A stretch of 31,776 nucleotides of DNA from Candidatus Coatesiibacteriota bacterium (GCA_016927185.1 JAFGND010000062.1:1-31776); one strand, 5' to 3'; shown: positions 22,118 through 30,243, counted from the stretch's first letter. Notes: generated by a model from the sequence alone, not told the origin. Translations and numbers: made by a program.

Positions 22118-23968
22118 TTACCAGTGTTTTATTATGAGAGGTTTATTATCTATCCACTTTATCAGGAAGTGCTTTGTCCATTCCCCATTGCCTCTTCCAG
22201 TTGTATAGCATTTGTGAAAACAGCTAACCTCAACCTGATATGGAGGGGAAGATGAAAGAACTTTTGCCTGTATATTTTCCGCCGTAAACTTCTTAACCTC
22301 TCTTTTGCTTCTCCAGTTGGTGACAATTACATTCAGTTTTTCTCTGCTTATTTTATTGAATGAAAGGTATTCAGTTGGATCTGAAAAGAGGCTGACAAAT
22401 TTATCAATATCACCATCAGTGATAGATACTGACCATTCCTTAACTATAAATTTGGAAACAGCTTCAAGTTTTTCTATTTTTTCATTATCAGGTTGAGGTT
22501 TTTCAATTTCATTATTCAATGCAAACAGGTTTTCTTCAAAAGCTTCATCAGAAGTTGGCTTTATGACAACCTCCTTTTTTTCATACAGGCTTAAAGGTGA
22601 TTCATCCTTCTTTTCTGCAGAGAGGCTTTTGGGCAGCTTTTTTTCGAAATCAAGAAAGTCATTCCTGGCTTCTTTTCTTTCAGGATTCACTTCCTTCTTG
22701 ATTTTTGTTTCCTTGAATTTCTTGGGTAATGTACTTATTACAATTTCAGGATATCTCTCATCAAAAGGATTAATATCCCATGCAAGATTTCTCAGGAAAT
22801 TGACACTGAGTAGAAAAAGCAACACTACTGAGGCTACCAAAAAGGATCTCATGAAGGACTTTGACAATCCTAGCTCAGATAATTTGACAGGGAATCTTTT
22901 CTTCTTTTTCATATGATTGAGAATTGGTTTCAGGGGAGGAGTCTGCATTGGATTCTTTTCTTTCAGGGGCTTCAAGGATTCATGTGAATATGAATTGCTG
23001 ACTTGCAAATCATGGTTTAATATCTTATATGAGTCATTATTTATGGAGACAACAAGGGAACTCTTGTTCACAATTGAATTCAAGATTACTGTTACTTCAT
23101 CTATGGATTGAGGTCTTTCTATTGGTTTTGGAGACAGGCATTTCAGTAACAATCTATTGATTTCATCAGGAATATTCTTGTTTATATCTTGAGGAGAAAC
23201 AGGGGATAACATCTTTCTCTGACTTAGCATGAAATCAGGTTCTTTGTAAGGCATTTTTCCTGTCATCATGAAATAGAACATGACCCCATAGGAATATATG
23301 TCTGTTAGATGGGTAGGTATTCCATTCCTTATTAACTCAGGGGCAAGATAAGATGGTGGGGGATTGGGAGATCCCTTTCCTGAAACTGCTTTTCCCCAAC
23401 CTGCTTTTACAACACAAAAACCTGAAATTTTTGCACTTTTTTCTTCATCAAGAAGAACATTTCCAGGATGCAAGTCAAGATGCAATATTCCTTTATGATG
23501 AGCAAAACTCAATCCAAGAGATACCTGGTATGCTATTTTAAGCTTTTTCTCTATCTGGAGATCCTCATCAATAAGCGTCTTTTTGACATCGGAAGCCAGT
23601 AGCTCTTCAGCTATATAAACGTAACCATTATATCTACCTATTTTAAATATCTTGACTATATTATTATGCAACATTCTGGAAGCTTTATAAGCTTCTTTCA
23701 TATAATATGAAGAGAAATCCTGATCCAGGAAATCTGATGTTTTAAGTATTCTCAGGGCGACAAGTGACTTGCTACTGATATCTTCTGCTGTAAATACTCT
23801 TGTCCATGAACTCTTTCCAAGTAATGATATCAGAACGTATCTTTCAGCAAAAATTTTTTTCTGACTAAGGAAATAGTCAATGTCATTTTCCTTTTGCTTT
23901 AAAACAGCGCAGAAAGGGCATTCCTTGACATTTTCTGGCAGGTAATTCCCACAATTAATACAATTCAT
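22118..23968 (-). CDS. Membrane-anchored Ser/Thr kinase-like protein, probable pseudokinase
   Basis: A 616-residue multidomain protein: an N-terminal zinc ribbon (Cys3/6/17/20), a kinase fold (about 44-300), a positively charged linker, one membrane helix (about 374-393), a charged region, and a C-terminal SnoaL/NTF2-like domain (about 498-616) outside the inner membrane. The kinase core is degenerate. The Gly loop reads LGKSSWTRV (50-58) with only the first Gly. The ATP-binding Lys is Arg73 (VALRILK). HRD reads HLD with Asp165 and Asn170 kept (HLDLHPGN). DFG reads GFC (183-185), so the metal-binding Asp is lost. APE (209-211) and the DIYSYG helix (223-228) are intact. These losses suggest a pseudokinase acting as scaffold or sensor. 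Low-level activity by compensating residues cannot be excluded. Confidence 0.85.
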   Translation of the reverse strand: MNCINCGNYLPENVKECPFCAVLKQKENDIDYFLSQKKIFAERYVLISLLGKSSWTRVFTAEDISSKSLVALRILKTSDFLDQDFSSYYMKEAYKASRMLHNNIVKIFKIGRYNGYVYIAEELLASDVKKTLIDEDLQIEKKLKIAYQVSLGLSFAHHKGILHLDLHPGNVLLDEEKSAKISGFCVVKAGWGKAVSGKGSPNPPPSYLAPELIRNGIPTHLTDIYSYGVMFYFMMTGKMPYKEPDFMLSQRKMLSPVSPQDINKNIPDEINRLLLKCLSPKPIERPQSIDEVTVILNSIVNKSSLVVSINNDSYKILNHDLQVSNSYSHESLKPLKEKNPMQTPPLKPILNHMKKKKRFPVKLSELGLSKSFMRSFLVASVVLLFLLSVNFLRNLAWDINPFDERYPEIVISTLPKKFKETKIKKEVNPERKEARNDFLDFEKKLPKSLSAEKKDESPLSLYEKKEVVIKPTSDEAFEENLFALNNEIEKPQPDNEKIEKLEAVSKFIVKEWSVSITDGDIDKFVSLFSDPTEYLSFNKISREKLNVIVTNWRSKREVKKFTAENIQAKVLSSSPPYQVEVSCFHKCYTTGRGNGEWTKHFLIKWIDNKPLIIKHW

Positions 23969-24011
23969 CTATACATCCTGAGCAATCGTAATTATTACAT
24001 TGACATGGTTT

Positions 24012-24028
24012 AAAAACTTAAAGTTTTT
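24012..24028 (-). promoter_or_regulatory. 17-base palindrome upstream of the kinase-like gene
   Basis: AAAAACTT, one A, AAGTTTTT: a perfect dyad in the 111-base gap between the kinase-like and TPR genes. A TTGAAA (24034-24029 on the minus strand) abuts it and could be a -35 box, placing a repressor-type site on the promoter spacer. A-rich sequence makes chance possible. Confidence 0.3.
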
Positions 24029-24079
24029 TTTCAAGTAAAATCTGCTATTTATTGAATATTATTGATTTATATGATAGTC

Positions 24080-25291
24080 TTACTTATCCAGTTCTTTTCT
24101 TAAATCCTCTAAGTTCTTGTATTTAAGAATCTTAGCTATCGAGTATTGTTCCTCTGCAGCAGTTTTTTTCCCCATTTTGCTGTAAACCAATGCAAGATTT
24201 GCATGATATGTTGGATTACCTGGAAAAGCAGATACAGAATTTTCGAAAGCCTTTAAAGCTTCTGCAAATTTTTTTTCATCAAGCAATATCAAACCATATA
24301 TATTCCATGCTGGACCGAAATAAGGATTGTTTTTCAATGCGAATTCAAGGATCTCAATAGCTTCTTCGTTTTTCTTTTCATTGTATAAACAGGAAGCTTT
24401 GTTTGTTAATGCCAGAACCTGCTTAGGATCAGATTGTAGTACCTTCTCTATCAATTCCATGGCTTTTTTATTTTCTCCCTTGTTCAATAAAGCTCCACTC
24501 AAGGCAGCCATGATTTCCTCTTTACTGTATCTGTTGAAAGTGCCTTTAAGAGCTGCTTCGAAAACCTTCACTGCTTCATCATACTTGTCCATAAGGAGAA
24601 GATCAAAACCTGCTGAAGCAAGGGAATCTCCTTTTGTTGCCTCCCTTGACATTCTTGTTTCATTTTTTTCCAGATTGTCTATAAGAAACCTTATAGGTTC
24701 AAGAGGTTTATAATGAAGAGCTTCAGCTTTATGGAAATGCACTTTTGCATTTTTAAGATCACCTGCTAATGCATATGCAAGAGACAAGTTTGCTTGTGCT
24801 TCTGGAAGCTCAGTTTCAAGGGTAACTGCTCTTTTCAATGCAATCAAAGCATTCTTGTAATCATTCTGAGCAAGATATAATGCACCTATACTTGAGTGGG
24901 CTTGCGCATATTTGGAATTTATATCAAGAGCTTTTATATAAGCTTCTTCAGCTTCCTTGAACTTGCCCTGCTTCCTTAGGACTATTCCAAGATTTGTATA
25001 AGCCTGATAGTTTCTCGGATTGAGCTTGACTGCTATTTCATGCTGTTCCTGTGCCTTCTTGTATTCTCCACTCAGATAATATTCTGTTCCCAATGCAGTA
25101 TGCAGATCATCTTTTTCAAAATCTTTTGTCGGCATCCTGACAGCTTTTTCCAGATTTTCTATTACTTCCTTATGATTTCCCTTTTGCTGGGCATTCCATG
25201 CTTTCCTTGCAAACTCATCTCCTTCCTGGATCTTTGTACAGGAGGTCAGCAGAAAAACAGCAATATAAAGTACTATAATAGTTCTAAACAT
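24080..25291 (-). CDS. TPR-repeat lipoprotein
   Basis: A 403-residue predicted lipoprotein with lipobox LLTSC (Cys18) and acidic residues soon after. The mature part is almost entirely tetratricopeptide repeats, about nine to ten units of 34 residues; clear ones include AYTNLGIVLRKQGKFKEAEEAY, HSSIGALYLAQNDYKNAL, NIYGLILLDEKKFAEALKAF and HANLALVYSKMGKKTAAEEQ, each joined by the typical P/N-rich turn. A segment near 195-220 breaks the pattern. TPR lipoproteins assemble envelope complexes; the partner here is unknown, but the kinase-like membrane protein is next downstream. The ribosome-binding site is weak. Confidence 0.87.
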   Translation of the reverse strand: MFRTIIVLYIAVFLLTSCTKIQEGDEFARKAWNAQQKGNHKEVIENLEKAVRMPTKDFEKDDLHTALGTEYYLSGEYKKAQEQHEIAVKLNPRNYQAYTNLGIVLRKQGKFKEAEEAYIKALDINSKYAQAHSSIGALYLAQNDYKNALIALKRAVTLETELPEAQANLSLAYALAGDLKNAKVHFHKAEALHYKPLEPIRFLIDNLEKNETRMSREATKGDSLASAGFDLLLMDKYDEAVKVFEAALKGTFNRYSKEEIMAALSGALLNKGENKKAMELIEKVLQSDPKQVLALTNKASCLYNEKKNEEAIEILEFALKNNPYFGPAWNIYGLILLDEKKFAEALKAFENSVSAFPGNPTYHANLALVYSKMGKKTAAEEQYSIAKILKYKNLEDLRKELDK

Positions 25292-25297
25292 AAGTTC

Positions 25298-25326
25298 TTT
25301 AATTCCATGACAAGCAATTTAGTCAA
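25298..25326 (-). promoter_or_regulatory. Probable promoter of the TPR lipoprotein gene
   Basis: Minus-strand TTGACT (25326-25321), 17 bases, ATTAAA (25303-25298). Initiation would fall almost on the ATG at 25291, suggesting a leaderless or very short leader. Confidence 0.3.
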
Positions 25327-25399
25327 GCAATAATTTGACTGAGTTATAGTTGATTGTTGAGTTTGCTTTATTTCATTAGATGCAATAGCTGATATTATC

Positions 25400-26185
25400 T
25401 CAGTATTGAACTTTTTTTGGCAGACCATCAATTATTGCAGTTGCAATTCCGTTCTTGCCGAAAGAACCGCTATTTATATAACTCGTACCATAATTTGTTC
25501 CTATTATCCAGTCATGATGTTCATGACCATGAAAGTAGAATCTGACATTATAAGCCTTGAACCAGCTCTCAAGAACCAAACGCTGATTGGAAGGTAAGGA
25601 TCTTCTCTTTGGTATCCTGTAATCATGTGGATATATTACAGGAAAATGACCTGCTATCCATATCTCTTTTTTCCTGCAGGTAAGTTCAAACATTTCTTTC
25701 TGCAACATTCTTATTGTGTAATCATTCATCTCACCAGATGCGTATATAAGAGGATTCGGTTTCACCATATTCAGGCATATCAAAGTTACATTTTCATATA
25801 GGAAATATTTCTTGAAAGATTTCTCTTCATCACTTGAATTTTTCAGGAAGTATTTATAGAATAAGCCCTCACTAGTTTTCAGATAGTAATCATGGTTACC
25901 CGGCATAACTATAAGCTTCCCTTTCTCATACAATTCCCCCAGTATGTCCAATGATAAGCTGAATTCTTTTTCCTGGGAGGTTGTTGTAAGATCACCTGTA
26001 AGTATTATATAATCCCAGTCCTCTTTGAAGATTTTCTCAAGTCTTTCTCTTGTTAGATTATTCTTGAACTTCAATCTCCTTCGTAAATAAAGATTTAACT
26101 GACCGGCCAGCCTTTTAGTGAAAATGGAATTGAGTGGCATGTCATATACATGGAAATGCAAATCACTAATATGGAGGACTCTCAT
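25400..26185 (-). CDS. Calcineurin-like metallophosphoesterase
   Basis: A 261-residue phosphoesterase with all five blocks of the metal centre: SDLHFH (Asp8, His10), LTGDLT (Asp65), MPGNHDYY (Asn97, His98), AGHFPV (His180) and FHGHEHHD (His219, His221), followed by NSGSFG. It is complete and probably active on a phosphodiester or phosphomonoester. No signal peptide, so cytoplasmic. The N-terminal half carries an insert of basic residues (RRRLKFKNN, about 35-43). It could act on a cyclic nucleotide, lipid-linked phosphate or nucleic acid; the sequence does not say. No strong ribosome-binding site was seen. Confidence 0.88.
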   Translation of the reverse strand: MRVLHISDLHFHVYDMPLNSIFTKRLAGQLNLYLRRRLKFKNNLTRERLEKIFKEDWDYIILTGDLTTTSQEKEFSLSLDILGELYEKGKLIVMPGNHDYYLKTSEGLFYKYFLKNSSDEEKSFKKYFLYENVTLICLNMVKPNPLIYASGEMNDYTIRMLQKEMFELTCRKKEIWIAGHFPVIYPHDYRIPKRRSLPSNQRLVLESWFKAYNVRFYFHGHEHHDWIIGTNYGTSYINSGSFGKNGIATAIIDGLPKKVQY

Positions 26186-26255
26186 ATTTCAATATCTGTT
26201 AATTATCATATACTTAAAAGATGCTTGCTTATGTTTCATTTGAAAATCAAGTCTT

Positions 26256-27002
26256 TTATTCCTCAATCTCCTTTTCCATTTCACTTAATGTCTTACTGAA
26301 ATCAGTTCCAGAAGTTCTTATCAAGTATTTATGATAGAAGCGATTAGTACCCCAGACATTCAGGCTTTTTCCCGGAAGAATTGCAGAATCAATATCACTA
26401 TTCTGAAGAATGCCCAGAATTGAACCATCTGTTTCTCCATATGGGTATAGATATACAGGTATGAAATATATTGCATTCTTGTTAAAAAAATCAATGGATT
26501 CTTTGAGTTCTTTCTTGAATAACTCATCCTTCTTTTCAGAACCTTCGTTTGCTGCAATTTCAAGATATCTTGAGTAATTAGATGATGTTAAACCTATTTC
26601 ATGTCCAGCTTTTATAATTTTTCTCAGGATACTAATTGATATATCTTGTCCTGCAATTTGCTTTTCAGGAACAACAAAGAAAATAGCTTTAAATTTGAAT
26701 TCATTTAATAATCTGAGATATCCATCCAGCTGACTTGAGCTCGGGAATGGAAAAATCACAAGAATATTTCTTGACGGTAGCTGATTATTTCCTTTCTTGA
26801 ATTTCAGCCATTCTTCAAAGGAAACCGGTTTGTAATTGTTTTTAGCAAGATATGCAAAATCCTTCCTTACATCTTCCATGCTGTATTGAAAAGCTCTTAT
26901 TGAAGTGGGATCCCCATAACACAGGAATAATGCTGAAGATGAGAAATCCCATGCCTGCAAATGAATTGAGATTAAAAAGATGAATACTATGTTTTTTTTC
27001 AT
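26256..27002 (-). CDS. Secreted NodB-fold polysaccharide deacetylase-like protein lacking metal ligands
   Basis: A 248-residue exported protein with a signal peptide (MKKNIVFIFLISIHLQA). The fold matches the NodB deacetylase family: NYKPVSFEEWLKF, a first strand ILVIF..., then FKFKAIFFVV (102-111), AGHEIG (132-137) and YPYGE (186-190), all family landmarks. The catalytic residues are missing. The TFDDG motif reads IFPFP (83-87), so both Asp are replaced, and SHTxxH after AGHEIG reads LTSSNY (138-143), so both metal His are lost. It is probably a carbohydrate-binding or regulatory relative rather than a deacetylase. No ribosome-binding site is visible; the TTGACA box lies about 36 bases before the ATG. 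Confidence 0.78.
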   Translation of the reverse strand: MKKNIVFIFLISIHLQAWDFSSSALFLCYGDPTSIRAFQYSMEDVRKDFAYLAKNNYKPVSFEEWLKFKKGNNQLPSRNILVIFPFPSSSQLDGYLRLLNEFKFKAIFFVVPEKQIAGQDISISILRKIIKAGHEIGLTSSNYSRYLEIAANEGSEKKDELFKKELKESIDFFNKNAIYFIPVYLYPYGETDGSILGILQNSDIDSAILPGKSLNVWGTNRFYHKYLIRTSGTDFSKTLSEMEKEIEE

Positions 27003-27009
27003 TTAATCT

Positions 27010-27038
27010 GATGTTTTCATTTCAAAATACCATGTCAA
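27010..27038 (-). promoter_or_regulatory. Probable promoter of the NodB-like gene
   Basis: Minus-strand TTGACA (27038-27033), 17 bases, AACATC (27015-27010). Predicted initiation is at about 27003, at the ATG, with no Shine-Dalgarno. Confidence 0.3.
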
Positions 27039-27042
27039 TAAT

Positions 27043-27717
27043 TTAAATTATATCTTCCAGTCTCAAATCATCGAAACCTCCAGTTATTCTTAACAGCTGT
27101 CCATAAAGGTGATACATTGCAAACATAAGTAATGGTTGTAGAATGAATAAGCCTAATCCCATAGTAAGCATTGCTACAAACCATGCTGCAAAAATCAACC
27201 CAAAGGAGTATAGAGCTATTTTGAATAAATGACCAAAATTTTCCCTCGTGAACTTAAGAAGCTGAGCAAATGCAAATACCTGCCCGAATTCCTTAACAAG
27301 ACTTATTCTTATCCATATTACTGGAGCAATTATGTTCATGAAAAAAGAATATAGAATGCTGAACAGGGACACAAGAATATAAAACACAATCATTACCATA
27401 ATAGAAGCACTTGCATCTGCCTGACTTCCAATAATTCCAAGAAGTATTCCCAATCCAGAAAACAGTATAATAAGTATTGTCATTGGAATTGCAATAACAA
27501 ACATCAGCAAAAACATTGCAAGAAATCCTGTTAATCCCTCCCTGAATAAATCTGAAATCTCGCTTGTTGAAGGAATTGGGTATTCCTTTTCCAGGGCGAC
27601 ATTTCTTATTATTCTCATCAGTATACCGATATTGACTATAGGGATGAAGCTCATGAGGACTTTTATTATCCAATCCTTATCCCTTGTTACATAAGTCAGT
27701 GATTCCTTGACATCCAT
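27043..27717 (-). CDS. DUF4013-family membrane protein
   Basis: A 224-residue integral membrane protein with about five hydrophobic segments (near 17-35, 70-98, 105-130, 160-185 and 190-210). The pattern of an N-terminal WIIKVL...PIVNIGILMRIIRNV helix followed by an amphipathic Glu-rich loop matches the DUF4013 family of unknown function. ATG 27717 is preferred over the TTG one codon upstream; AAAGG lies about nine bases ahead. No transport or enzymatic motif is visible. Its end lies 40 bases from the NodB-like gene, in the same direction. Confidence 0.78.
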   Translation of the reverse strand: MDVKESLTYVTRDKDWIIKVLMSFIPIVNIGILMRIIRNVALEKEYPIPSTSEISDLFREGLTGFLAMFLLMFVIAIPMTILIILFSGLGILLGIIGSQADASASIMVMIVFYILVSLFSILYSFFMNIIAPVIWIRISLVKEFGQVFAFAQLLKFTRENFGHLFKIALYSFGLIFAAWFVAMLTMGLGLFILQPLLMFAMYHLYGQLLRITGGFDDLRLEDII

Positions 27718-27895
27718 CAATAATGCCTTTCATTTATATTTCAATTTCCATTCTCACGATACATGTTCTTGAGATTATTGAAACAATTGCAAGCAAAAAG
27801 ATATTGTTGGTCTGGACAAAATACTAAATTTCAGGATAAAAGCATGAAAAAAGCTAGCCTGTATAGCAAGCTAGCTTTAAAAAGTTAATGATGTT
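27718..27895. other. 178-base gap between DUF4013 gene and barrel gene
   Basis: It holds the barrel-gene terminator (27847-27882) and, toward the DUF4013 gene, A/T-rich sequence. I see no TTGACA box or small reading frame in it. Confidence 0.6.
27847..27882 (-). terminator. Intrinsic terminator of the barrel-protein gene
   Basis: AAAGCTAGC (27850-27858) pairs with GCTAGCTTT (27870-27878) around an 11-base loop, and the minus-strand transcript ends in U residues. A-rich sequence on the other side would also give U residues to a plus-strand transcript, but no plus-strand gene arrives here. Confidence 0.85.
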
Positions 27896-28876
27896 TTAGA
27901 AAATTATGCCCAAGCCTCCACCAAGAACATGCCATTCATATGGAGTATTCTGACCGCCAATGGTTCCCTGATACATTGCGTTAATATAAAAACCTTCACC
28001 TGCTCTTATTTCTAGACCAGTGTGAAACATTATATTATTAATCTTGCTTGTTGTTGTGGTTGAACCCATTGTAACTTCATTGTCGGTCATCCCTAAATTG
28101 CCATTGAAACCTAAAAACCAGAAATAAGTGTTACAGGCAACGTTGATTTTTTCCCTGAAACAGAATGGTATTTCCATTGGTGGTTGCCATTCGCAATCCA
28201 TTGCTGGCTGACCAGATTGTTCATAAGTCCATGTTCTTTTCATGCGATATCTAAGTCCAATTAGATATTCAAATGACCAATGCTTGAATTTGAATTCGAA
28301 TTGATCACTTTTTACTCTTTCTGGATAAGCTGGGAATGTTCCATTCAATGCAAGCTCAAGATCCATTTGTCCGTCACCAATCTCCAGGCCTTCTTCTTTT
28401 CCTTCAGCAATATCTTTCCATGAACCTGTGGGAATTTTTCCAGCTAGCCTGATATTGAATACAGGATCCTTGGATAAACCGAATCTTGTATAAATCCAGG
28501 TATCGCCTATACCTGAGCTTGAAGTTGTTGAAATTGAATCTTCAAGAGACCTTGAAACAAACTGACCCAATAATCCTGCATCCAGATAATCAGTAATTGC
28601 ATAAGTAACACTCAAAGGGACTTTTATTTTTGTATATTTCCCATCATTGGGATATGAAGCCATGTCTTCCTGTTCTGCAGGAACGGTAGTGAAATGAAAA
28701 GCAAATGTGCTGTCAATGTATGAAGCTGCTCTTCCATAATCAACCCAGGCTCTTATTCTGAATACTCCCTGGGAATACATTATAGAGTCGAAATAATCAT
28801 ACATAGGATCAGCAGCATAAGCTAGTGTTGAGAATACTAAAAGCATGATAAAGAAAACTTTTTTTGATAAAATCAT
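27896..28876 (-). CDS. Predicted outer-membrane beta-barrel protein
   Basis: A 326-residue exported protein. Signal peptide MILSKKVFFIMLLVFSTLAYA is followed by a mature region of alternating hydrophobic and polar strands with many aromatic residues at strand ends (for example FRIRAWVDYG, HWSFEYLIGLRYRM, TYFWFLGFNGNLG, FYINAMYQGTI), ending in the terminal Phe (GGLGIIF) typical of barrels. I do not recognise a named family; a porin or transporter-like role is only inferred. GAAAGGAG precedes the ATG, and the promoter is the best in the window. Confidence 0.75.
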   Translation of the reverse strand: MILSKKVFFIMLLVFSTLAYAADPMYDYFDSIMYSQGVFRIRAWVDYGRAASYIDSTFAFHFTTVPAEQEDMASYPNDGKYTKIKVPLSVTYAITDYLDAGLLGQFVSRSLEDSISTTSSSGIGDTWIYTRFGLSKDPVFNIRLAGKIPTGSWKDIAEGKEEGLEIGDGQMDLELALNGTFPAYPERVKSDQFEFKFKHWSFEYLIGLRYRMKRTWTYEQSGQPAMDCEWQPPMEIPFCFREKINVACNTYFWFLGFNGNLGMTDNEVTMGSTTTTSKINNIMFHTGLEIRAGEGFYINAMYQGTIGGQNTPYEWHVLGGGLGIIF

Positions 28877-28923
28877 CTTTTTCTCCTTTCGTAGAAATCT
28901 TTACAAAAAACCTATTAAAATTA

Positions 28924-28952
28924 ATAATACAAATTTTTTTCAAAAATGTCAA
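28924..28952 (-). promoter_or_regulatory. Strong promoter of the barrel gene
   Basis: Minus-strand TTGACA (28952-28947), 17 bases, TATTAT (28929-28924). The -35 hexamer overlaps the last bases of mscL. Initiation near 28917 leaves a leader of about 41 nt. Confidence 0.65.
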
Positions 28953-29377
28953 CTTAAGTCAGATGTGCAATACAAGCACTTCTTTGCATTTACTGGTATG
29001 CTTGAACAGCAGTATGGACATTCCTTTGTCAAGACTTCATCTGCTGGTTTTTTCTTGAATCTGTTTACCTGTTTTATAAGAAGGAATATTAATGATGCTA
29101 CAATCAGGAAATCTATTATGGTATTAAGGAAAAGGCCGATATTTAGTGTGGGAGCTCCTGCAGCTTTTGCTTCAGCAAGACTTTGAAAGCTTTTTCCTGA
29201 AAGATTTATAAACAGATTAGAGAAATCCATTTTTCCAAGAATCAGTCCAAAGGGAGGCATTATTACATCGTTTACAAAAGAGGTTATTATCTTCCCGAAA
29301 GCGCTTCCTATAATTACACCAACAGCCATATCAATTACATTACCTTTTACTGCGAATTCCTTGAATTCCTTGAACAT
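28949..29377 (-). CDS. mscL: Large-conductance mechanosensitive channel with zinc-ribbon tail
   Basis: A 142-residue inner-membrane channel that opens under high membrane tension. The N-terminus [20 protein letters not shown] and [17 protein letters not shown] are hallmark MscL sequences, including the GxxxG-type pore helix, and the second helix is [24 protein letters not shown] 29377 follows AGGAGAAGG; the longer upstream frame has no support. After the second helix and basic segment NRFKKKP, the tail carries CPYC-x10-CLYC, a small zinc ribbon that is absent from E. coli MscL but is found in some bacterial homologues. The usual cytoplasmic helix is replaced by this element. Confidence 0.93.
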   Translation of the reverse strand: MFKEFKEFAVKGNVIDMAVGVIIGSAFGKIITSFVNDVIMPPFGLILGKMDFSNLFINLSGKSFQSLAEAKAAGAPTLNIGLFLNTIIDFLIVASLIFLLIKQVNRFKKKPADEVLTKECPYCCSSIPVNAKKCLYCTSDLS

Positions 29378-29410
29378 AGCCTTCTCCTGATTCAGAAAAT
29401 ATATTTTTTC

Positions 29411-29439
29411 ATATGTTTTAAAAAAGAGTTTTTTGTCAA
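29411..29439 (-). promoter_or_regulatory. Probable promoter of mscL
   Basis: Minus-strand TTGACA (29439-29434), 17 bases, ACATAT (29416-29411). Initiation near 29404 lies upstream of the AGGAGAAGG. Confidence 0.4.
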
Positions 29440-29660
29440 GGAGTTTAAAAAATTTCAGTGGAAAAGCTATCATTAATTTATTATACGCAGAATTAAAGTT
29501 TATTATTATCAATGCACTATTATAAATAAAAATTATTGTTTTTAAAGCATGTCTTGATATTTAATAGTTTTAACAGAAAAATTATGCTTTGACAGTTAAA
29601 TCTTGTTGTTAATGATCTTCCCAAGAGTATTTTAAATAAGCAAGTTCCATGGTTAACAGA
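29440..29660. other. Noncoding gap upstream of mscL promoter
   Basis: About 220 bases, very A/T-rich. I see no convincing gene, terminator or strong repeat. A six-base inverted pair (TTTAAC and GTTAAA) is too short to trust. Confidence 0.5.
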
Positions 29661-30242
29661 TTATTTCTCCGAACTCTCTCCCAACAATATTTTCCGAAGA
29701 TCCCTTGACAAATACTTCATGTCTACGTTGTTTCTTGTTCCTGCATATGCAGATTCATATTTCCAGATCTGCTTTCCATTGAGAAAGTCGGTTATAAGCA
29801 ATACATGATCCAGAGTAATCATGCTTGCAACAGGTTCCTCTCTGTCTACATATTTGATGCTTATTTTTACAAGAGGAAGCTTATTGCCAGCATTTTTATT
29901 GCATAAGGGACACAAGTAGCTATCATCCAGAGTAATATTTATTCCCTTGATACTGTTGATGCTGTTTCTTGCTTCCCTCAACCTTACATAAATATTCAAT
30001 TTGCAGTCATATTCTTTTTTGCACTTGCTGCAAATCATTTTCCTGTATTCATTTTCTCCCTTGATAGGGATCTCTTTCTGCCAGCTAGGTTCGTCTAGTC
30101 TTTTTCTTTTATCTAGTGAATCAAGCCTTGCTTTAATTGATTTATATGTCATTTGTGATTCTCCTGAGGTTTCAGGACTTTTGCCCTTACAACAAATCAG
30201 AAAGACAATATGTATTATCAACAAGAAGGGAAGAAATCTCAT
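29661..30242 (-). CDS. Lipoprotein with paired CxxC motifs (paralogue A)
   Basis: A 193-residue predicted lipoprotein. The N-terminus MRFLPFLLIIHIVFLICCKG is a lipoprotein signal with lipobox ...LICC. The mature part has CSKCKKEYDC and CPLCNKNAG, a separated CxxC pair that would form one zinc ribbon, followed by a basic/acidic tail with FLNGKQIWKYES and LRKILLG. Its upstream neighbour has the same layout and the same tail pattern, so the two are paralogues; the gap between them is one base. Function unknown; envelope location is inferred from the lipobox. Confidence 0.78.
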   Translation of the reverse strand: MRFLPFLLIIHIVFLICCKGKSPETSGESQMTYKSIKARLDSLDKRKRLDEPSWQKEIPIKGENEYRKMICSKCKKEYDCKLNIYVRLREARNSINSIKGINITLDDSYLCPLCNKNAGNKLPLVKISIKYVDREEPVASMITLDHVLLITDFLNGKQIWKYESAYAGTRNNVDMKYLSRDLRKILLGESSEK

Positions 30243-30243
30243 T

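Noticed and set aside
29560-29625. Terminator for the CxxC lipoprotein operon
   Set aside because: The best pairing (TTTAAC with GTTAAA) is only six A/T-rich base pairs with a long loop.
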